A stretch of DNA of 62,962 bases from Planctomycetota bacterium (GTDB lineage: Bacteria > Planctomycetota > Planctomycetia > Pirellulales > UBA7805), in the NCBI GenBank assembly GCA_003389215.1, contig QQVP01000035.1, forward strand, positions 1 to 62,962, in the 5' to 3' direction. A model generated the notes under the pieces. The model saw only the letters and a program-made list of their open reading frames with translations, was not told the origin of the DNA and did no database searches. Each line of letters starts with the position of its first letter. Position 1 is the stretch's first letter. Made by a program: the position numbers and the translations under genes. Shown one piece after another: positions 16,715-25,585 of the stretch.

Positions 16715-18207
16715 CGCTCATCAGGCTCTGCTTCTGGCGATGGTTGCGCGTCGCCTTCCTGGATGACACGTCCGACCGTAATTCCGAGCTTCTGCAATTT
16801 CGTGCGCAGCGTCGTTCGTGTAATCCCAAGCAGCTGCGCTGCTTCGACCTGGTTTCCCGACGTGTGACGCAGCACCCTGCTCAAAAGGTGCCTTTCCATT
16901 CGGTCGAGCGACTCGTCGTAGAGCGTTGTGGTACCTTCACGAAGCCGATCGTCGACAAACCGGTCCCATTCGTTTTCAGCAACGATCGCCCCACGCATCG
17001 AAGTCATAGACCAGCCGGGTTCCTGCAGTGAGACGGGGAGGAAATCTCTTAATAGAACGGGTCCCTCCGCCTGCAGTACGGCCTGCCGAATGACACTTTG
17101 CAATTCGCGAACATTGCCCGGCCAGGAATACTTTTCCAGGATTTCCCTGGCGTCCTGGGCAACACGCTGCACTTCCTTGCCCAACTCGTGATTTGCCCGC
17201 GCAAGGAAATGGCTCACCAACAGATCCAGATCCTCGTTCCGCTGGCGAAGCGGAGGCAGTGCGATGGTATAGCCGTTCAATCGATAGTAGAGGTCGCTCC
17301 GAAACTCGTTATTGGCGACCATCGCCTCCAAGTCTCGATTGGTCGCGGCCAAGACACGAACGTCCGTGGCGATCGTGTCATTTCCGCCAACCCGCTCGAA
17401 TGTCTGCTCCTGGAGTACCCGCAACATCTTGCTCTGCAGGATGGGCGACATATCGCCGATTTCATCCAAGAAGAGCGTGCCTCCGCTGCACTGCTCGAAC
17501 CTTCCGATTCGGCGTCGATCTGCCCCCGTGAACGAACCCTTCTCATGCCCGAACAATTCGCTCTCCAGCAACGTCTCCGGAATCGCCGCGCAGTTGACGA
17601 CCATGAAAGCGGCGTCGGCTCGATTCCCGTGCTGGTAGAGGGCGCGGGCCACCAATTCCTTGCCGGTACCGCTCTCGCCCCGAATCAACACGGTCACGTT
17701 CTGCGAGGCAACGCGGCCGATCGCTTTGTATACGTCCTGCATGGCGGCGCAGCGGCCGATCAGGGCATCACCGCTCGACGTTGTGGAACCGGCGGGGGGC
17801 GCGACCGCGACCGGCTCGCTCATGAGCCGACGTATTTCAAACGCCCGCCCCACGAGAGCCCTGACCTTGCCGTAGTCCAGCGGCTTGAGCAGGTAATCCA
17901 GGGCCCCCAGCTTCATGGCCTCGATCGCGGTATCGCTGGCCCCACCGGCGGTAATGAAGATCACTCCGATCCTGGGGTCCGCAGCACGGAACTTCTGAAA
18001 CAATTCCAGGCCTGACCCATCCGGCAGAACGAGATCGAGAATGACGACGTCCACGTCCTCGGAACCGACGAGGTGGAGGGCGTCCGCAGCGGACTTTGCC
18101 GTCAGCAACCGAAAGTCTCGCTCCCGGAAGACACGATCGAACACGTGCCGTACCGACGGGTCGTCATCCACAACTAACAGGGTTGGCGAAGCAGCGGCGC
18201 CGCTCAT
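16711..18207 (-). CDS. NtrC-family sigma-54-dependent response regulator
   Basis: A 498-residue regulator. The receiver domain (1-125) has the acidic DDD pocket and phospho-acceptor Asp58 (VVILDLVLPDGSG). The AAA+ domain (about 150-390) has Walker A GESGTGKE, the sigma-54 contact loop as GSFTGA (usual GAFTGA), Walker B GGTLFLDEIGD, and an arginine finger region LYYRLN. The C-terminal Fis-type helix-turn-helix is EAAQLLGITRTTLRTKLQKLG. It activates promoters recognised by RpoN. The convergent, stop-to-stop arrangement with the hybrid kinase suggests that its Hpt domain phosphorylates this protein. Confidence 0.95.
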   Translation of the reverse strand: MSGAAASPTLLVVDDDPSVRHVFDRVFRERDFRLLTAKSAADALHLVGSEDVDVVILDLVLPDGSGLELFQKFRAADPRIGVIFITAGGASDTAIEAMKLGALDYLLKPLDYGKVRALVGRAFEIRRLMSEPVAVAPPAGSTTSSGDALIGRCAAMQDVYKAIGRVASQNVTVLIRGESGTGKELVARALYQHGNRADAAFMVVNCAAIPETLLESELFGHEKGSFTGADRRRIGRFEQCSGGTLFLDEIGDMSPILQSKMLRVLQEQTFERVGGNDTIATDVRVLAATNRDLEAMVANNEFRSDLYYRLNGYTIALPPLRQRNEDLDLLVSHFLARANHELGKEVQRVAQDAREILEKYSWPGNVRELQSVIRQAVLQAEGPVLLRDFLPVSLQEPGWSMTSMRGAIVAENEWDRFVDDRLREGTTTLYDESLDRMERHLLSRVLRHTSGNQVEAAQLLGITRTTLRTKLQKLGITVGRVIQEGDAQPSPEAEPDER

Positions 18208-18331
18208 GGATAGCTTCCTGTTGCGCTCACTGATGGCAGGAAGCCCCTGCGCGTGCGAGAACGCGTCGGGGGAAACCCCTAATTGTCGTCGGCTGCGTCA
18301 GCCTGGACAATGGGCAAGACGAGACGACACC

Positions 18332-18395
18332 CGGTCCATTTTCGATTCGGTCCATTGTCCATTCGGTCCATTGTCCATTCGGTCCATTTTCGATT
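18332..18395 (+). repeat. 16-bp tandem repeat, four units in A-B-B-A order
   Basis: Four abutting 16-bp units: CGGTCCATTTTCGATT, CGGTCCATTGTCCATT twice, then CGGTCCATTTTCGATT. The array ends 13 bases before the ATG of the MarC remnant and lies 125 bases upstream of the NtrC-type regulator start. It may be slippage sequence or a repeated operator. Confidence 0.85.
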
Positions 18396-18408
18396 ATCTG
18401 AACCCCCA

Positions 18409-19074
18409 ATGCCTATCAGCAGCCAAGTCATGCCTACCTCGACTTTCGTCGAGTCGACGTTGCTCCTGCTTGTGCTCTTGAACCCGTTCCTGATGAGCGT
18501 GTATCTCCTCGATTTGATCGAGAGTCTGGAGCGGTCGACGTTTCGTCGCGTACTCGTCCTGGCTTCGATCATCAGCACAACCGTGTTTGTGCTGTTTGCC
18601 GTTGCCGGGGACACGATCTTTTCTCGCGTACTGCAAATGCGGTTCGCGTCCTTCCTGATCTTTGGCGGAACCCTCTTTCTCATCATCGCAATTCGGTATG
18701 TCATGATCGGCGTCGATGCCATCCGCAGCCACCGGGGCTCCACGGATCACATTGCCGGCTCGATCGCCTTGCCCTTCATGATTGGCCCTGGCACCATCAG
18801 CGCCAACGTCGTCGCTGGATCGCGACTCTCCGTTGGCTGGGCCGTCCTTTCCATTATTCTTGTATTCTTGCCTTGTTCCTGACGATGACGTGCCTGGTGT
18901 GCCTGAAGTTCCTCTACGATTTGATTCACGCGCGGTTCGAGGTCTATGTGCATCGTTATATCGGAGATCGTGGGACGAATTTCCGCACTGATCATCGGAA
19001 CGATCGCCATCGAGATGATCCTTAAAGGCTTGGATCTGTGGCTAACAGAACTCGGGCTAGCCCTTTCCCGTTGA
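18409..19074 (+). pseudogene. MarC-family membrane protein, frameshifted
   Basis: The reading begins MPISSQVMPTSTFVES and shows MarC-like helices (LLLLVLLNPFLMSVYLLD; the conserved ALPFMIGPGTIS). It then runs out of frame near 18875. The next part (LFLTMTCLVCLKFLYDLI) lies in another frame. After YVHRYI near 18960 a second shift is needed to reach EIVGRISALIIGTIAIEMIL, ending LGLALSR at 19074. The full reconstructed length (about 220) fits MarC, a family of inner-membrane proteins of unknown transport role. Two shifts argue for decay, though sequencing errors cannot be excluded. Confidence 0.8.
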
Positions 19075-19459
19075 TGCCTGCTCCGATAGTGTCGCGTATG
19101 ACGTGGCGGCTCACCAGTGGCTTGAGCGATTCCGGACGCCCTGAAAGTCATCCTTTGTCGGAAGTGATGGAGCGATGCAGGTTGCTCCGGCGGCTCGAGC
19201 CCACGCTTCCGCGAGAATACGGAGTACGAAGTCTTGATGGTCGTGCGGCCGCCGTCGGCTGGGGCGACGGAATTGCGGGAGGCCCTGAGAGATCGAGGGC
19301 TGCGGAGGCTGCCTGGGCCGATAGCGCCCCGGGTTACAGGCACGAACACGGTAGCCGGATCGCCGTCACGGCCGCCGACGCGAACCGTAGTCACCCAGTT
19401 CGACGCCAATAGGACCAAGGCAGGCACGCAGGTTTGCAAACCGTTGCCTTGGCAATAAC
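19075..19459. other. Intergenic, no supported gene
   Basis: Between the MarC remnant and the gamma-glutamylcyclotransferase-like gene. Open frames on both strands are arginine/proline-rich and unrecognised. The last part should carry the promoter of the plus-strand run that starts at 19460. Confidence 0.4.
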
Positions 19460-20161
19460 ATGGATCTTATGAAGTACTTTGCCTATGGCTCGAACTGCAA
19501 TCCCGCGATCTTGGCGAACAAGCGGGTCGAATTCAAATCGCGAGCGCGCGGTACCCTGCGTGGATATCGCATGCGGTTCAACAAGAAGGCACTGCGCGAA
19601 CGCTTGCCTGAAGGCATCGGGTTCGCCAATATCGAAGCCGACCCCGACGGCGTGGTCGAGGGCATTGTTTATGACGTCGTCGACGAACATGTCTGCCGAC
19701 TCGATGAGTCAGAGCGATATCCAGACCATTACACACGCATCACGATCACCGTCGAAACTCCGTCTGGTTTCGAGGAGTGCCAGGCTTACCAAGCGCAGCC
19801 GGACAAGGTTGCCGACGGGCTGGTTCCGTCACGCAACTATCTAAATCACATTCTTGCGGCACACGATTTTCTCTCGAAACAGTATTACCAGGCACTCGAT
19901 CAATCGCAGACATACACCGGGGAATGTGCCTGTTGTGATTATCGCGGTGAGGTGCTGTTCTTGATTGAGAATGAGCGCGCCCACACACTCTGTCAACCTT
20001 GTCGCGAAGCGAAGGGGATCTGGGGAGATACACGTGGTCGCAAGCTGACCGTCGCCGAGGCGCAAGCGGTAACCGCGTTCATAACCGATAGTGGCAAAGC
20101 CTTCCATTCCATTCAGTCGCTGATTGAGGCAGCCGTTAAGCAGCGGGTGATCGATCCTTAG
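19460..20161 (+). CDS. Gamma-glutamylcyclotransferase-like (AIG2/GGCT) protein with a zinc ribbon
   Basis: A 233-residue protein. Residues 1-150 are a GGCT/AIG2-like fold with the signature YFAYGSNCNP and a loop RLDESERYPDHY carrying the likely catalytic acid. This family releases 5-oxoproline from gamma-glutamyl amines or peptides. A zinc-ribbon-like segment (ECACCDYRG... LCQPCREA) follows at about 155-185, then a helical tail. Met4 (19469) is an alternative start; neither has a strong ribosome site. It begins a seven-gene plus-strand run with an N-formylglutamate amidohydrolase-like gene 73 bases downstream. The added ribbon suggests a protein or nucleic-acid partner rather than free glutathione metabolism. 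Confidence 0.8.
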   Translation: MDLMKYFAYGSNCNPAILANKRVEFKSRARGTLRGYRMRFNKKALRERLPEGIGFANIEADPDGVVEGIVYDVVDEHVCRLDESERYPDHYTRITITVETPSGFEECQAYQAQPDKVADGLVPSRNYLNHILAAHDFLSKQYYQALDQSQTYTGECACCDYRGEVLFLIENERAHTLCQPCREAKGIWGDTRGRKLTVAEAQAVTAFITDSGKAFHSIQSLIEAAVKQRVIDP

Positions 20162-20234
20162 CGGACCGTAACCCCATGGCGGCCGTGCATCGTGACAGGC
20201 CGCGAATATGTGATGGCAACCAACAGACGCACGC

Positions 20235-21020
20235 ATGGCACCACCCGTTTGGCATCTCGAGGTCGGTGACGGCCCTCTGGTCGCCACCGCGATACACGAC
20301 GGCCACGATGTGCGACCGGACGTTGCCGAGTTGATGGCTCTCGGCGACGCTGAGCGACGTCGTGAGGAAGATCCTTACACGGGCCAGTGGACATCGATTG
20401 CGCCAACGCGGGTAATCGGCCGCCATTCGCGATTCGAGGTCGATCTCAACCGTCCGCGGGATAAGGCCGTCTACATTTCTCCGCTCGACGCTTGGGGACT
20501 TACCGTTTGGTCGGACACCCCTTCGGACGCACTCGTCGAGCGGTCCCTCGCCGCCTACGACGAATTCTATGCCGCCGTCGAGCAACTCTTCCTTCAGCTC
20601 TGCGCAGCGAACGAGCGCGTGGTCGTGTTCGATCTTCATTCCTACAATCATCGTCGCCAGGGACCGAATGAACCGGCGGCCGATGCGAAGGATCATCCCG
20701 AGGTCAATGTTGGCACGGGGACCATGTCCGATCGACGTCGTTGGGAAAAGGTCATCGATCGCTTCATCGCCGACCTTGCCAGTTTCGATTTTCTCGGTCG
20801 GCGGCTCGACGTCCGGGAGAACGTCAAATTTCGCGGCGGAAATTTTGCGCACTGGCTGCACGCCACATTCCCTGCAAACGTCTGCGTCTTGTCGATTGAG
20901 TTCAAGAAGTTTTTCATGGACGAGTGGACGGGCGAAGCGGATGTTGAGCAAATCGAGGCGATCCGAAAAGCACTCGAATCGACGATCCCTGGCGTGCTGG
21001 CGGAGCTGGAACGACTATGA
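20235..21020 (+). CDS. N-formylglutamate amidohydrolase-like protein
   Basis: A 261-residue member of the N-formylglutamate amidohydrolase superfamily, zinc hydrolases that cleave amide bonds next to glutamate. Conserved features include HDGHDVRPD at the N-terminus, RFEVDLNRPRDKAVY and the metal-site motif VFDLHSYNHRR, then FRGGNFAHWLH near the C-terminus. There is no histidine-utilisation gene nearby, so a role in histidine breakdown is unlikely. The stop overlaps the start of the QEGLA gene as ATGA, so the products are probably made together and act on the same substrate. Confidence 0.85.
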   Translation: MAPPVWHLEVGDGPLVATAIHDGHDVRPDVAELMALGDAERRREEDPYTGQWTSIAPTRVIGRHSRFEVDLNRPRDKAVYISPLDAWGLTVWSDTPSDALVERSLAAYDEFYAAVEQLFLQLCAANERVVVFDLHSYNHRRQGPNEPAADAKDHPEVNVGTGTMSDRRRWEKVIDRFIADLASFDFLGRRLDVRENVKFRGGNFAHWLHATFPANVCVLSIEFKKFFMDEWTGEADVEQIEAIRKALESTIPGVLAELERL

Positions 21021-22948
21021 ACAAGCTCGATATCACGGGTGAATCGATTCCGGATTCGCTTGTCGCTAAGGTGCGTGCACGACTAGCGGAAGGGAAACGT
21101 GTTCGTCGGACCTTGCCCGGCGGGCGCTTGCACATCGATCGGCCGCTACCCTTCTTATGCGTCTATCGAGAGCCCAAGGGAGACGACGCCGGAACGAGGG
21201 ATCTGGTCGTGGGCGAAGCGTCGTTTCTATTTGCCCCCGCGGACGAGCGGTTGCACAAGCGTCTCACCAAATTGATCGATGCCATCGTTTCCGATATGTC
21301 CGAGCGTTTCGGAGCGTTTCTGATCATCGAGGTGTGGTCCGCCCCGGACAAAGAGGTGGCCGAAGCCGTTGAGGAAAGTGCGATCGAGCCCACAGAGCTG
21401 CGACCCACGTTCATGATCGGTGCCCGGGGGCCGAATACTCCGTTACGGGCTGTCGAGGCGCTTCGCGCGAATTTGACGAGGGTTAGCTATCTGCGCCAGA
21501 AGGCAAGCTGTGTTGTAAGCTACACGGCGGATGGCCATCCGCCTGGACTGCCGCCGCTGTTGCCTTCGGCGCGCTACAAGAAACTCTCGTGTCAGACAAT
21601 CGGTCTGGCGGTTCGCCCAATTTATCGCGACGCAGATTCGCATGAAGTCTTCCCCGACGTCATTCGCTCATTACGTCGCGGCGTCGGTCGCGCGCTGAAA
21701 CAAGCCTTCTTCACCTTTGCCAAGACATGCACGAACGCGACACCCCAGCACTACTTCTCGCTCGGACGACGTGCGATGGTAAAGGCCGTTTGGGAGGTCG
21801 ATCGACGCTTGGCCAAGATAAGTGACAGCTTCGACTTCCTATTGCAGGTGACTCCCGTTAATGCCGAGGCAGCCTGGCATGAGTTCCGTCGCTCAAAGTT
21901 CGACAAGATTCCGCGGTTCTACTACCGGCCACTGGCCGTCGAGCCAGCCATGCTCAAACGGCAGCTCTACGAAGTGCCGATCGAGCGGATCGAAGACCCC
22001 ACGCTGGCCCATCTGTTTCGACAGCGTCAAGACGAGCTCGACCGCAAGATCACGATGCTATCGGATGTGGGGACGCCCCGTTTCCTCATGGGTAGCCTGC
22101 AGGTCTACGGTAGTCCGCGTGGACAGGAAATGAGCATGGCCACGGACCTTTTGGCTCGAATCCCACCTCAGACGCGTGACGACTCCGCCGGCGGCTATAT
22201 CGACGCGAATGCCTTTGCTGCCCAAGCTCAGGAGGAGATCGAATACTATCGATCCCAGCATGCTGACTTTCGCGGTCGGGCAATTATCCGAGATGACATG
22301 TTTTCCGGGTTGCTGTGCACCGGCGGCGATCTTTTGATAGGTAAATCCACGAGGATCCCAGCCCGCCGAGCCCATGCCCTTTTGCAGCATGAGGTCGGCA
22401 CCCACTTGTTGACCTACTACAACGGTCGGGCTACGCCATTTCAGCAGCTTCACAGCGGATTCGCCGGCTACGATGCGCTTCAGGAAGGCCTCGCGGTGTT
22501 AAGTGAGTACCTCGTCGACGGGCTCTCTCGACCGAGAATGCGGCTGTTGGCGGCTCGCGTCGTAGCCGCCGCGCAGGTCGTCAGTGGAGCGACGTTTGTC
22601 GAGACCTTCCGGCTGCTCGATCGTCACTACAGCTTCTCCCAACGAGTCGCTTACACGATCACGATGCGGACCTATCGCGGTGGTGGGCTCACCAAGGATA
22701 TGGTATATCTCTCCGGGCTCGTGGAGATTCTTTCGTATCTGGGAAACGGCGGGGACCTGGACCCGCTTTGGTTGGGAAAGATCGCGGTCGAGCATATTCC
22801 ATTGATTCGTGAGTTGCGTCTGCGTCAGGTGCTGCCGGCCCCCCCTCTGCGGCCGCGGTATCTTGAAGACGCACGGTTCGCCGAACGACTGGAAAGCATC
22901 CGTCGCGGCTTGAGCGTTCAGGAACTAGTTGAAGGGAAGAAACGATGA
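21017..22948 (+). CDS. QEGLA-motif metallopeptidase (DUF1704, MATCAP-like)
   Basis: A 643-residue protein of the family annotated as 'flavohemoglobin expression-modulating QEGLA motif protein'. A zinc-site HEVGTH lies near residue 458, with the third ligand expected in QEGLAVLSEYL about 35 residues on. The N-terminal 200 residues are specific to the long bacterial form. The eukaryotic relatives (KIAA0895-like, MATCAP) are carboxypeptidases that remove the last residue of tubulin; this supports a C-terminal peptidase role here by homology. It overlaps both neighbours by 4 bases (ATGA at each end), which places it firmly in an operon with the ATP-grasp ligase. Confidence 0.88.
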   Translation: MNKLDITGESIPDSLVAKVRARLAEGKRVRRTLPGGRLHIDRPLPFLCVYREPKGDDAGTRDLVVGEASFLFAPADERLHKRLTKLIDAIVSDMSERFGAFLIIEVWSAPDKEVAEAVEESAIEPTELRPTFMIGARGPNTPLRAVEALRANLTRVSYLRQKASCVVSYTADGHPPGLPPLLPSARYKKLSCQTIGLAVRPIYRDADSHEVFPDVIRSLRRGVGRALKQAFFTFAKTCTNATPQHYFSLGRRAMVKAVWEVDRRLAKISDSFDFLLQVTPVNAEAAWHEFRRSKFDKIPRFYYRPLAVEPAMLKRQLYEVPIERIEDPTLAHLFRQRQDELDRKITMLSDVGTPRFLMGSLQVYGSPRGQEMSMATDLLARIPPQTRDDSAGGYIDANAFAAQAQEEIEYYRSQHADFRGRAIIRDDMFSGLLCTGGDLLIGKSTRIPARRAHALLQHEVGTHLLTYYNGRATPFQQLHSGFAGYDALQEGLAVLSEYLVDGLSRPRMRLLAARVVAAAQVVSGATFVETFRLLDRHYSFSQRVAYTITMRTYRGGGLTKDMVYLSGLVEILSYLGNGGDLDPLWLGKIAVEHIPLIRELRLRQVLPAPPLRPRYLEDARFAERLESIRRGLSVQELVEGKKR

Positions 22949-23988
22949 GGATCGGTTTTGTCGTAAACGACATTGCAACCGAGCAGCCTGAGTACACGAC
23001 GACGCGTCTGGCGATGGCGGCCCACAATCGGGGTCACGAGTCGTGGCTGATCGGAACCGGCGACATCGCCTACGATAAGGACGAACACATCCGCGCACGG
23101 GGACGAAGGGCGAGCAAAACGAGCTACAAGGCGACAAGCACGTATCTGCAAGATCTTCGGGGCGCGAGGGGAATTTCGGAGCGAATCACGGTCGACGACC
23201 TCGATGTCTTGATGCTCCGGAACGACCCGGCCGAGGACAAAGGTCGTCGCGCGTGGGCGCAGACGGCGGGAATTGTGTTCGGAAGAGTCGCGCTCCGGCA
23301 TGGCGTCATCGTGCTGAACGATCCCAACGGGCTCGCAAAGGCCATCAACAAGATGTACTTCCAGCTGTTCCCGGAGGAAGTTCGTCCGCAGACGCTCATT
23401 ACACGAGATCGCGACGACATCAAAGCCTTCGCACGGGACGTTGGCGACATCGTCATCAAGCCGTTGCAGGGCTCCGGCGGCACGGGCGTGTTCTTGGTGC
23501 GGCGAAATGACTTGGGCAACCTGAACCAAATGGTCGAGTCGATCTCGCGTGACGGCTACATTGTTGCCCAGGAATACCTCCCCGCCGCGGCCGAGGGCGA
23601 TATGCGCCTGTTCATGATGAATGGTGCTCCGCTGCGTCATCGAGGCAAATACGCCGCGTTTCGACGATTACGCTCGGGAGATGACATCCGCAGCAACATT
23701 CACGCCGGCGGTAAGAAGGCATCAGCTGTCGTCGACGAATCCGCCTTGCGGATCGCCGAAATCGTGCGGCCCAAATTGGTAGAGGATGGCATGTTCCTGG
23801 TCGGACTCGACATCGTGGGCGACAAGCTGATGGAAATCAACGTATTCAGCCCAGGTGGACTCGGCAGTGCGCAGAAATTTGAGGGCGTGACTTTCTCACC
23901 CGCCGTCATAGCGGCGTTGGAACGCAAGGTTCAATATATGAGTTTCTACCGGAGAAACTTCAATAACGTCGACATGGCAACGCTGTGA
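22945..23988 (+). CDS. RimK/glutathione-synthetase-like ATP-grasp ligase
   Basis: A 347-residue ATP-grasp enzyme that joins a carboxylate to an amine using ATP. The N-terminal pre-ATP-grasp fold starts MRIGFVVNDIATEQPEY. The nucleotide-binding glycine loop is VIKPLQGSGGTGVF (about 170-183). Metal-binding residues fall in MEINVFSPGG near 295. DPNGLAKAINKMYF resembles the glutathione synthetase/RimK region. Substrates cannot be read from sequence; gamma-glutamyl or amino-acid addition to a peptide is likely from the family. It is overlapped by the metallopeptidase gene before it and the zinc-ribbon gene after it. Confidence 0.9.
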   Translation: MRIGFVVNDIATEQPEYTTTRLAMAAHNRGHESWLIGTGDIAYDKDEHIRARGRRASKTSYKATSTYLQDLRGARGISERITVDDLDVLMLRNDPAEDKGRRAWAQTAGIVFGRVALRHGVIVLNDPNGLAKAINKMYFQLFPEEVRPQTLITRDRDDIKAFARDVGDIVIKPLQGSGGTGVFLVRRNDLGNLNQMVESISRDGYIVAQEYLPAAAEGDMRLFMMNGAPLRHRGKYAAFRRLRSGDDIRSNIHAGGKKASAVVDESALRIAEIVRPKLVEDGMFLVGLDIVGDKLMEINVFSPGGLGSAQKFEGVTFSPAVIAALERKVQYMSFYRRNFNNVDMATL

Positions 23989-24179
23989 GACCAGAAAACG
24001 ACAACGACGGTAGCGGCAATGGCGGGCATGTCGCTTGCGGCAATCCAATTGTCGGCGTTTGGCGATGTCGCCAATGCCGTTACGAGTGCTTCCCACGACA
24101 TCTCCGCGAGGCAAACGCCGTCACCCCATTCTTATGCCCGGAATGCGGGACGGAATTGCGTTATGACGAGGAGGAGTGA
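23985..24179 (+). CDS. Small zinc-ribbon protein in the ligase operon
   Basis: A 64-residue protein starting with GTG that overlaps the ligase stop (GTGA). Two Cys pairs (WRCRQCRYECF and FLCPECGTELRY) make a zinc ribbon, with an acidic end (YDEEE). Glycine/asparagine-rich residues 1-15 look flexible. By position it could be the substrate or an adaptor of the ligase/peptidase pair: it is small, has an acidic C-terminal tail ending in Glu residues, and is translationally coupled to the ligase. That is inference only. Confidence 0.7.
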   Translation: MRPENDNDGSGNGGHVACGNPIVGVWRCRQCRYECFPRHLREANAVTPFLCPECGTELRYDEEE

Positions 24180-24182
24180 GGG

Positions 24183-24206
24183 GATGAGGAGATGAGGAGA
24201 TGAGGA
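24183..24206 (+). repeat. Tandem 8-bp repeat GATGAGGA x3
   Basis: Three abutting GATGAGGA units immediately after the zinc-ribbon stop and about 70 bases before the kinase start. The GAGGA cores resemble repeated Shine-Dalgarno sequences, but there is no start codon in good frame directly after them. Confidence 0.7.
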
Positions 24207-24277
24207 GATAATGTCAGCCCAGTTCACTTCTATTCTCACCTCCCGCTCCGGTGCGGAGGCAAGGGATCCAATCGCGC

Positions 24278-25570
24278 ATGAAGACGCGTCAACTGCTCGG
24301 CAAATACCGGATTGAAAAGAAGCTGGGCGAAGGTGGCTTCGCGATGGTCTATCGTGCCCTGGACACCATTGAGGGTGTTCGCGTCGCGTTGAAGATCCCG
24401 CATCCCCAGTTCACAACCAGAGAGTTTCTGGAAGCGTTCCGCCACGAGGTGCGTCTGGCGGCGAAGCTGAAGCACCCCCGCATCCTGCCGGTCAAGAACG
24501 CGGAGTTCATCAACGGCCACTTCGTGATTGCGATGCCGCTCGGCGAGCAGACGCTCGATGACCGATTGATGTATCGCATGGCGCGCGCCGCGGCCTTGGA
24601 CTACGCCGAGCAGACTCTTGAAGCCGTGGCATTCGCTCATAGCCACCGCGTGATTCACTGCGATATTAAGCCTGAGAATCTGATTATCTTTCCCGACAAT
24701 ACGTTAATGTTGACGGACTTCGGGATTGCCAAGATCTCGCACCGCACCGTGGCGGCATCGGGTTCTGGCACCATCGGTTACATGTCACCCGAGCAGGCGA
24801 TGGGCAAGCCATCATTCCGGTCCGATGTCTTTTCGATCGGACTACTGCTCTATCGGATGCTCACAGGGACCTTGCCAACTTGGCCGTTTACATGGCCACC
24901 ACTCGGCTACGATCGTCTCCGCGGACGGCAGCATCCCGATCTGATTCAATTCCTTCGGCGCGCCATTGAGGTCGAGCCGAGGAAGCGATTCAAGGATGCC
25001 GACCAGATGTACCGTGCGTTTCAACGCATCAAACCGCGAGCGCTGCGTTATCAGCCCGGCGCCTCGACACGGACAAGTCGGAAACAAGGTGAGGCGGATT
25101 GGCGTTCTCTACAACGAAAGCAGTTCCTGCGGCAGTACGGCAAGGCACTCGATACGCGCCACGCTTGCCGACGATGCGACGGACCTGTGTCCGAGGCCAT
25201 GCAATACTGCCCATGGTGCAAACTGAAACGGAGCAAACACGAGGGTGACACCAGATTTCCCCAGCACTGCCCACGTTGCCATCGAGGCCTCAAGTCGGAC
25301 TGGGAGTATTGCCCCTGGTGCTTTGGACCAGGTTTTCATGTGCAGGTAACGCGCGAATTCACCGACAAAAACTATTCCGCGCGCTGTACAAACGCGAAAT
25401 GCAAACGCAAACTCTTGATGCCGTATATGCGATACTGCCCTTGGTGCCACCGTAAGGTACGTCGCAAATGGCCCATCCCGAAATCGACGAAGAAATGCCG
25501 ATCGTGTGGTTGGGGCGTCGTCGAGGGATACTGGACCTGTTGTCCCTGGTGTGGAAAGAAGGCCGATTAG
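24278..25570 (+). CDS. Hanks-type Ser/Thr protein kinase with four zinc ribbons
   Basis: A 430-residue kinase. The catalytic domain (about 8-265) has all key residues: glycine loop GEGGFAMVY, the ATP lysine in VALKIP, catalytic loop HCDIKPENLI, DFG in LTDFGIAK, and GTIGYMSPEQ in the activation segment. A basic linker leads to four zinc ribbons (about 295-430), each a pair of CxxC/CxxxxC knuckles ending in the repeated CPWC. There is no transmembrane helix, unlike PASTA kinases. Start at 24278 was chosen because the kinase fold begins at once; a GTG 9 codons upstream is possible. The phosphatase gene follows after 15 bases. The ribbons may recruit a substrate or nucleic acid. Confidence 0.93.
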   Translation: MKTRQLLGKYRIEKKLGEGGFAMVYRALDTIEGVRVALKIPHPQFTTREFLEAFRHEVRLAAKLKHPRILPVKNAEFINGHFVIAMPLGEQTLDDRLMYRMARAAALDYAEQTLEAVAFAHSHRVIHCDIKPENLIIFPDNTLMLTDFGIAKISHRTVAASGSGTIGYMSPEQAMGKPSFRSDVFSIGLLLYRMLTGTLPTWPFTWPPLGYDRLRGRQHPDLIQFLRRAIEVEPRKRFKDADQMYRAFQRIKPRALRYQPGASTRTSRKQGEADWRSLQRKQFLRQYGKALDTRHACRRCDGPVSEAMQYCPWCKLKRSKHEGDTRFPQHCPRCHRGLKSDWEYCPWCFGPGFHVQVTREFTDKNYSARCTNAKCKRKLLMPYMRYCPWCHRKVRRKWPIPKSTKKCRSCGWGVVEGYWTCCPWCGKKAD

Positions 25571-25585
25571 CATCGAAGACAACGC

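Noticed and set aside
18332..18395. Tandem repeat as a small CRISPR array
   Set aside because: Units abut with no spacers and no cas genes are present.
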